Shown: positions 59,781 through 64,000 of the stretch, one piece after another | Layout: every line of letters starts with the position of its first letter | How positions within the stretch are numbered: position 1 is the stretch's first letter | Assembly (NCBI GenBank): GCA_965219485.1 | Contig: OZ244774.1 | Coordinates: 1,178,001 to 1,242,000, forward strand | Direction: 5' to 3' | Length of the DNA: 64,000 bases | DNA from: UBA8337 sp937907245 | GTDB lineage: Bacteria; Pseudomonadota; Alphaproteobacteria; RS24 | Made by a program: the position numbers and the translations under genes | Notes under the pieces: model-generated | The model's input: only the letters and a program-made list of their open reading frames with translations | The model's database searches: none | What the model was told of the DNA's origin: nothing

Positions 59781-60569
59781 ATGGATTTTTCAGATCAAGT
59801 CGCCATCGTAACTGGTTCTTCGGCTGGCATAGGCCAAGCCGCCGCCATTGGCATGGCAGAGGGCGGCGCCAAGCTGGTGATTAATTACTCCAAAAGCGCA
59901 GACGCCGCAGAGGCCGTTGTGGCCGCATGTAAAGCTGCTGGCGGCGACGCAATTGCTGTTCAAGCCAATGTCGCGGAAGACGCCAATTGCAAAACACTGG
60001 TGGAAGCCGCGATGGACAAATGGGGACGCCTCGACATTTTGGTAAATAATGCAGGCACCACGAAATTTATGGGCCACGACAATCTGGAAGGCTTAGATGC
60101 GGCTGACTTTGAAGAAATTTACGCACTTAACCTTATTGGCCCCTATCAGATGATTAAACATGCGCGGCCGTTTTTAAAGCAAGCCGATGCCCCTTCCTGT
60201 AGTGAATATTTCCTCCGTGGCTGGCGTGCGCGGCATTGGATCTTCCATTGCTTATGTGGCGTCAAAAGGCGCGTTAAACTCGGCGACATTAGCCTTGGCG
60301 CGCTCTTTGGGGCCGGAGAACATTCGCGTGAATGCCGTCTGCCCAGGCTTTGTGGCACCGATTGGTTCCGCAATGCATTTGGCGATGAAGTGTTTGAGAA
60401 AATCTCCAACGCCCAAAAGCACACAACCCCGATGGGTCGCGCTGGCGGCCCAGACGACATTAAGGGCCCTATTCTGTTTTTTGCCAATCGGATGAGCGCC
60501 CATGTGACCGGACAATTGATGGTGGTAGATGCGGGCATGCTTTTGGGCATGCCGTTTGAAATTGGCTAG
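59781..60569 (+). CDS. Short-chain dehydrogenase with out-of-frame middle
   Basis: The frame is open for 262 residues, but only its ends are SDR-like: VTGSSAGIGQAAAIGMA and DILVNNAGTTKF at the start, GRAGGPDDIKGPILFF and HVTGQLMVVDAG at the end. Between about 60185 and 60355 the true protein is in the next frame, which encodes NISSVAGVRGIGSS, the catalytic YVASKGALNS and NIRVNAVCPGFV. Removing one C near 60190 and restoring one base near 60352 (GTGGCACC to GTGGNCACC) rejoins the whole enzyme. So the product as read would lack its active site. AGGAG sets the start. It probably was a FabG-like 3-hydroxyacyl oxidoreductase. Confidence 0.8.
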   Translation: MDFSDQVAIVTGSSAGIGQAAAIGMAEGGAKLVINYSKSADAAEAVVAACKAAGGDAIAVQANVAEDANCKTLVEAAMDKWGRLDILVNNAGTTKFMGHDNLEGLDAADFEEIYALNLIGPYQMIKHARPFLKQADAPSCSEYFLRGWRARHWIFHCLCGVKRRVKLGDISLGALFGAGEHSRECRLPRLCGTDWFRNAFGDEVFEKISNAQKHTTPMGRAGGPDDIKGPILFFANRMSAHVTGQLMVVDAGMLLGMPFEIG

Positions 60570-60592
60570 GAAATAAATCAGGAGACACGCAA

Positions 60593-61880
60593 ATGAGTGC
60601 CGAGCTGAAAAAACAAGCCTGTGATGTTATCGACGCGATGGCCGGTGAGCTAGTGGAAGCCAGCCACGCCATTCACGCCAAGCCCGAAGTGGCCTTCGAG
60701 GAGGTCTTCGCGCATGGTCTGTTGAGCGACAAAGTGGAAGCGGCGGGCTTGAACGTAGAGCGCCATGCTTGTGGGCTCGACACAGCTTTTGTTTCCGAAT
60801 TCGGTGCTGAAGAGACCGGCGCCCAAGAAACGGCGCCTCTAGTGGGCATTATTTCTGAATATGATGCCTTGCCGGGAATTGGCCATGCTTGCGGCCATAA
60901 TATTATTGCCACAACGGGCCTTGGCGCGAGCTTGGCGCTGGCCAAGCTTGGCGCCAAATTACCGGGTCGCGTTCGTTTACCTAGGAACACCAGCCGAAGA
61001 AAGCGGCAATGGCAAAGAATTAATGGCGCGCCAAGGAGCGTTCGAGGGATTGGCTGCCGCCATGATGGTGCATCCGGCGGGCGTAAACCTCATCACCATG
61101 CCAAGCCTTGCGGTAAATGAAGTGCGCGTCACGTATACCGGCAAAGCGGCACATGCCTCGGCCATGCCATTTGCTGGCATTAATGCGTTAGATGGCTTGG
61201 TCATGGCCTATCAATCGATCGCGCAATTGCGCCAGCACATTAAACAAAGCGAGCGTATTCACGGCATTTTTAATGAGGCCGGATTAGCCCCCAACATAGT
61301 GCCCGACCGCGCGGTAGGCACGTTTTATGTGCGCGCCGCCAATGGGCTGGAACTGGCCAACCTAAAACAACGCGTGCATAATTGTTTCGAAGCTGGGGCT
61401 CTGGCCGCCGGTTGCGAAGTGCAAATCGACTGGGCGCTAGGGGATTATTTGGAGATAAAAGACAGCTGGCCGATTGCTGAACGGTTTCAGCAAAACGCCG
61501 AAAGTCTGGGGCGTGATTTTTTCCCGATTGAAAAAATGCCCGGCAGCGGCGCAGGTTCTACGGACATGGGAAATGTGAGCCATCGGGTGCCGTCCATCCA
61601 TCCGATGATTGCCTGTGCGCCCCCTAGCGTGGTGATACATAACCCTGAGTTTGCTAAATGGGCGGGTTCCGATATGGGCGATAAGGCGGTTATAGATGGC
61701 GCCAAGGCCTTGGCCATGACGGCCATTGATGTGATGTGCGACAAAAAAATGATGCAGACCGCACGCGCCGAGTTTGACCAGACGGCAGAGTTTTCAGCGC
61801 AGTCTTTGCTGGCCGCTTGGCATGGTGAGGGCGGGCACGAAAACGGCGATGCCAGCTTGGGGGGCTGCGGCTGCTGCTAG
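60593..61880 (+). pseudogene. M20 amidohydrolase/peptidase with one frameshift
   Basis: The first frame (from ATG 60593 with AGGAGA) gives the N-terminal part of an M20D-type amidohydrolase: HAIHAKPEVAFEEVFA, ISEYDALPGIGHACGHNI with zinc ligands. At about 60972 the frame changes and the other frame continues with FVYLGTPAEESGNGKELM, AHASAMPFAGINALDG, and the C-terminal PGSGAGSTDMGNVSHRVPS, to the stop at 61880. Removing one T from GCGTTCGTT restores GRVVYLGTPAEES. The family hydrolyses aminobenzoyl-glutamate, N-acyl amino acids or indole conjugates. The length is 1288 bases, one more than a multiple of three. The C-terminus GGCGCC is rich in Gly and Cys. Confidence 0.85.
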
Positions 61881-61920
61881 TGCTTGCGAAACCCCAGAAC
61901 AGCGGCTATAGAAAAGCCGT

Positions 61921-61934
61921 CTAATCGTGATTAG
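61921..61934 (+). promoter_or_regulatory. Perfect inverted repeat before the zinc-finger gene
   Basis: CTAATC-GT-GATTAG is a perfect 6-2-6 palindrome ending ten bases before ATG 61945; its end overlaps the TTAGGAA ribosome site. A second small inverted repeat (CGGCT/AGCCG, 61903-61919) precedes it. Could be an operator or a leader hairpin. Confidence 0.35.
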
Positions 61935-61944
61935 GAATTCCAAT

Positions 61945-62133
61945 ATGGCTCAAGTGGGCAAACCAAAAATCAGCAATGAAGCCGGCGCGAGCGAAGTGTT
62001 TATTCCCGTTCGCGCCTTCGAGTGCATTGGCGCTGAAGCCCCTAATGACCACCCCCATGTGTATTTAGATATGGGCGATGAAGACGAGATTATTTGCCCC
62101 TATTGCTCGACGCGATATCGCTTTAAGGCCTAG
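61945..62133 (+). CDS. CHCC-type zinc-finger protein (NDUFS6-like)
   Basis: I use ATG 61945 (62 residues). The zf-CHCC pattern is complete: Cys in FECIGAEAPNDHPHVYLDM followed by His, then CPYCSTRYRF near the C-terminus. Bacterial members of this family are homologues of the complex I accessory subunit NDUFS6 and are typical of alphaproteobacteria. AGGAA precedes the start and overlaps a perfect palindrome. It lies 64 bases after the M20 gene on the same strand. Confidence 0.92.
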   Translation: MAQVGKPKISNEAGASEVFIPVRAFECIGAEAPNDHPHVYLDMGDEDEIICPYCSTRYRFKA

Positions 62134-62222
62134 GGCGCTCTCGGAATTTTCTTGTTGTGGCGTCCAAATATCGGCACTGTTGCGTTATCTTTTAACCGTA
62201 TTGCAACTCTGGGGGTCGCGCT

Positions 62223-63191
62223 TTGACACGCATTTTAGGGAAACTATTGATCGGGCTTTTTGCCATCATCGTTCTTGCGTTGGTAGCTTCGCCTTTTCTT
62301 ATTTCTTCTGATTTATTACGCCATGACGTGATTGCCAAATATCGCAATGAGGCGTCCTTCCTTTATGAGCTACCTTCGGGGGCGCGGGCGCATATTCGCG
62401 ACGAGGGCAATAAACAAGGCCCACCGCTTTTGCTAATTCACGGCTCGAACGCCAGCCTGCACACATGGGAGCCATGGGTGCGCGAGCTGGGCCAGCATTA
62501 TCGACTGATTAGTTTTGACCTTCCGGGCCATGGGCTAACGGGCGCGACGCCTGAGGATGACTATAGCGTAGAGGCCATGTCGCGATTTACGCTTGAGATA
62601 GCGGATTTATTTCAATTGGATAAAGTCTCGCTAGCGGGCAACTCGATGGGCGGCGCGGTGGCTTTGCAATTTGCTTTGGATAATCCCAAACGCGTGGCTG
62701 CACTCATTCCTGTTTCAGCTTCGGGGATGACGCGAGATGCGGATGAAACGAGCGTCGGCGCGTTTAATTTAGTTGGCTCTCCTTTGGGCCGCATGATGAT
62801 GCGTTATATAACGCCGCGATTTGTAATTGCCTCTACTTTACGCGGCGTGGTGGCAGACCCAGATAATTTTGTGACCGATGAAATGATTGATCTCTATTGG
62901 GAAACCTTGCGCATGACGGGCTCGCGCGATGCGACCATCAAACGTTTTGCGGGCTATCAAACCCGCGCGTCGTTAGAGCCGCATTTAGGCAAAATAAAAG
63001 TGCAGACGCTATTGTTATGGGGTCAGCAAGACCAGTTGATAAAAGTAAAATACGGCATTCGGATGAACGCCGCGATTTCGAGAAGTCATTTGATTATCTA
63101 TCCGCAAGCGGGTCATTTGGCACATGAAGAACTCCCAATAAAAACCGCTGCGGATGCACATAGATTTTTGCAGGATGTTTTGGGGAAATAA
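62223..63191 (+). CDS. Membrane-anchored alpha/beta hydrolase
   Basis: A 322-residue alpha/beta hydrolase with an N-terminal hydrophobic anchor (ILGKLLIGLFAIIVLALVAS). The oxyanion region is LLIHGSNASLHTWEPW, the nucleophile elbow AGNSMGGAVALQF (Ser near residue 140), and the catalytic His lies in PQAGHLAHEELP at the end; the acid is in LLLWGQQDQLIK. The start is TTG 62223 behind GGGGG-type purines, the only start that includes the anchor. It may be an esterase, haloperoxidase-like or MhpC-type hydrolase facing the periplasm. No co-transcribed partner is evident. Confidence 0.9.
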   Translation: MTRILGKLLIGLFAIIVLALVASPFLISSDLLRHDVIAKYRNEASFLYELPSGARAHIRDEGNKQGPPLLLIHGSNASLHTWEPWVRELGQHYRLISFDLPGHGLTGATPEDDYSVEAMSRFTLEIADLFQLDKVSLAGNSMGGAVALQFALDNPKRVAALIPVSASGMTRDADETSVGAFNLVGSPLGRMMMRYITPRFVIASTLRGVVADPDNFVTDEMIDLYWETLRMTGSRDATIKRFAGYQTRASLEPHLGKIKVQTLLLWGQQDQLIKVKYGIRMNAAISRSHLIIYPQAGHLAHEELPIKTAADAHRFLQDVLGK

Positions 63192-63247
63192 ATAAGCCGG
63201 TAGCCCTCAAGAGGGTCGCCTAGCACGTATCTCATTTATTCTAACTA

Positions 63248-63480
63248 TGGTGGCCTCGCGCTAGAAGGGCTTGCCAACTGGTTGGCCTAGCCCGCTTTGC
63301 GCCAGCGAAGGGGCGCAGCCCCGTAGTCGGGTGTCCAATTAATCTCATTTTCCATTGCAGCCACTGGCCTCGCGATAAAAGCACTTGGCAACTTGTTGCC
63401 TTAGTGCGCCTTTCGCCAGCGAAGGGGCGCAGCCCCGTAGTCGGGTGCCCAATTAATCTCATTTTCCATTGGAGCCATGG
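63248..63480 (-). repeat. Two 114-116-bp repeats downstream of tRNA-Leu carrying its 3' end
   Basis: Copy 1 starts at TGGCCTCGCG (63251), copy 2 at 63365, and the tRNA-Leu 3' end itself (TGGCCTCGG) is at 63481. Thus each unit ends, in transcription sense, with CGAGGCCA or CGAGGCCACCA, a copy of the tRNA 3' terminus. Each has a two-part stem whose arms differ between copies in a compensating way, a variable small stem, and an invariant GGGGC-GCA-GCCCC hairpin. I see no gene in this 286-base stretch. Confidence 0.88.
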
Positions 63481-63564
63481 TGGCCTCGGACGGACTCGAA
63501 CCGTCACGCCCATACGGGCCGCAGATTTTAAGTCTGCTGTGTCTACCGATTCCACCACGAGGCC
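63478..63564 (-). tRNA. tRNA-Leu (anticodon TAA)
   Basis: Minus-strand 87-base gene with a long variable arm. Acceptor GGCCTCG (63564-63558) pairs with CGAGGCC (63488-63482), discriminator A and encoded CCA follow (63481-63478). The D-arm has GGTGGAATCGGTAGACAC, the anticodon arm CAGACTTAAAATCTG has TAA, and the T-arm is CGGTTCGAGTCCG. It reads TTA and TTG codons. Repeats containing copies of its 3' end lie directly downstream. Confidence 0.97.
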
Positions 63565-63604
63565 ATGCTGGATGGCGTTTCTATAGCATGGTTTTCACGC
63601 TTGT

Positions 63605-64000
63605 TTAGTTAGAAATATCGTCCATTTTCAGGCTTTCACCAATTTTCATCACCAAGGCCTGATTGCCCGCCGCTTTCACGAAACGGTCGCGCGGTTCCAC
63701 AAATGGCTCAAACGATAAAATGAACGTGCCCCAATGCATCGGCACCATGCGTTTGCAGCCCACATCGCGCCCCATGGCTGCGCCGCCCTCTGGGTCCATA
63801 TGCGCGCCACTCATGAAATCGCGCGGCGCATAGGCGCCAATGCTCATCAGGCCAAGGTCGCAGCCGCCATGGTTTTTGGCCATATGGGCGCCGATATCGG
63901 AGAATAGCGTGTCATGCGTTTCGGTGTCGCCCGTATGAAACACCGAACGCCCGCCTGCCGAAAATCCGTAAGACATCCAAAGCGAGCGGTTCACGTCAAA
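63605..64000 (-). CDS. Metallo-beta-lactamase-fold hydrolase (NAPE-PLD/UlaG-like), partial
   Basis: The frame is open to the window edge, so the N-terminus with the HxHxDH motif is missing; about 131 residues remain. Visible are SVFHTGDTETHD with the bridging Asp, the segment LGLMSIGAYAPRDFM and PMHWGTFILSFEP with a final metal-binding His. SIGAYAPR and the spacing are typical of N-acyl phosphatidylethanolamine phospholipase D-like or UlaG-like hydrolases. It would cleave a phosphodiester or lactone. The tRNA-Leu gene follows on the same strand. Confidence 0.88.
   Translation of the reverse strand, partial: FDVNRSLWMSYGFSAGGRSVFHTGDTETHDTLFSDIGAHMAKNHGGCDLGLMSIGAYAPRDFMSGAHMDPEGGAAMGRDVGCKRMVPMHWGTFILSFEPFVEPRDRFVKAAGNQALVMKIGESLKMDDISN

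Noticed and set aside
63248..63480. Attachment site or CRISPR-like array
   Set aside because: Direct copies of a tRNA 3' end could mark an att site, but there is no integrase, phage or island gene nearby; two 114-bp units without spacers are not a CRISPR array.
63241..63558. Minus-strand open frame of 105 codons across tRNA-Leu and the repeats
   Set aside because: It reads through the tRNA gene and the two structured repeats; the repeated peptide is a by-product of the DNA repeat, and the base changes between copies preserve stems rather than codons.
1..64000. Insertion sequences, prophage or integrative element
   Set aside because: No transposase, integrase, terminal inverted repeats, phage structural genes or toxin-antitoxin pairs were found on either strand.

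Overview
The window is a gene-dense chromosomal segment of moderate base composition. It is probably from a heterotrophic, likely marine, alphaproteobacterium. Evidence for this is the block thrS - yidD - NifU-like scaffold - folE - hisI, the DUF3126 and CHCC zinc-finger proteins, four glutathione S-transferases, two acyl-CoA ligases, CaiB-type CoA transferase, TauD, CYP153-like P450 and GMC oxidoreductase genes. I see no insertion sequence, phage gene, integrase, CRISPR array or rRNA. The assignment is inference from gene content.

Layout. 0-10.4 kb: the end of a P450, then a carbohydrate-type locus. It holds a fused Gfo/Idh/MocA-aldo/keto reductase, a GH3 glycosidase (opposite strand), a fatty-acid-hydroxylase-family membrane protein, a stand-alone Gfo/Idh/MocA enzyme, an aldo/keto reductase, an SsuD-type flavin sulfonate monooxygenase, a Mak-type ROK fructokinase and a rhodanese. 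The run from 5.9 to 9.9 kb is a tight operon and looks like a sugar route with an oxidative desulfonation step. 10.4-25 kb: acyl-CoA ligases, GSTs, SDRs, AlkB, TauD plus quinone oxidoreductase, D-amino acid dehydrogenase, an MFS carrier, a DUF481 outer membrane protein and a salicylate-hydroxylase-like enzyme. 25-32 kb: tRNA-Thr, GST, a flavoprotein-DUF2855 pair, a DUF1538 membrane protein with two PII-like proteins, and another GST. 32-39 kb: a YtcJ amidohydrolase / COG0523 GTPase / cytochrome b561 operon facing a cytochrome c', a class II aldolase and glpK, then nadK. 39-45 kb: Nudix, MFS, DksA-like, CoA transferase, MATE and nitroreductase. 45-52 kb is the housekeeping block (thrS, yidD, DUF1905, NifU-like, cysS, folE, hisI). 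52-58 kb: CBS protein, rhomboid protease, DsbA-like isomerase, GMC oxidoreductase, gamma carbonic anhydrase, DUF3126 and cysE. 58-62 kb: an operon (alpha/beta hydrolase, enoyl-CoA hydratase, SDR, M20 amidohydrolase) in which three of four genes carry frameshifts. The window closes with a CHCC zinc finger, a membrane-anchored alpha/beta hydrolase, tRNA-Leu followed by unusual repeats, and part of a metallo-beta-lactamase-fold hydrolase.

Gene packing is extreme. Five convergent gene pairs overlap by four palindromic bases so that both stop codons share TTAA or CTAG, and many co-directional neighbours overlap by ATGA or GTGA. Short tandem duplications (12-16 bp) recur at gene ends and inside two coding regions.

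The most interesting signals are the SsuD/AKR/Mak sugar-desulfonation-like operon with its neighbouring fused oxidoreductase, the tRNA-Leu 3'-end repeats whose hairpins co-vary between copies, and the DUF1538/dual PII-like operon with a histone-H1-like tail.
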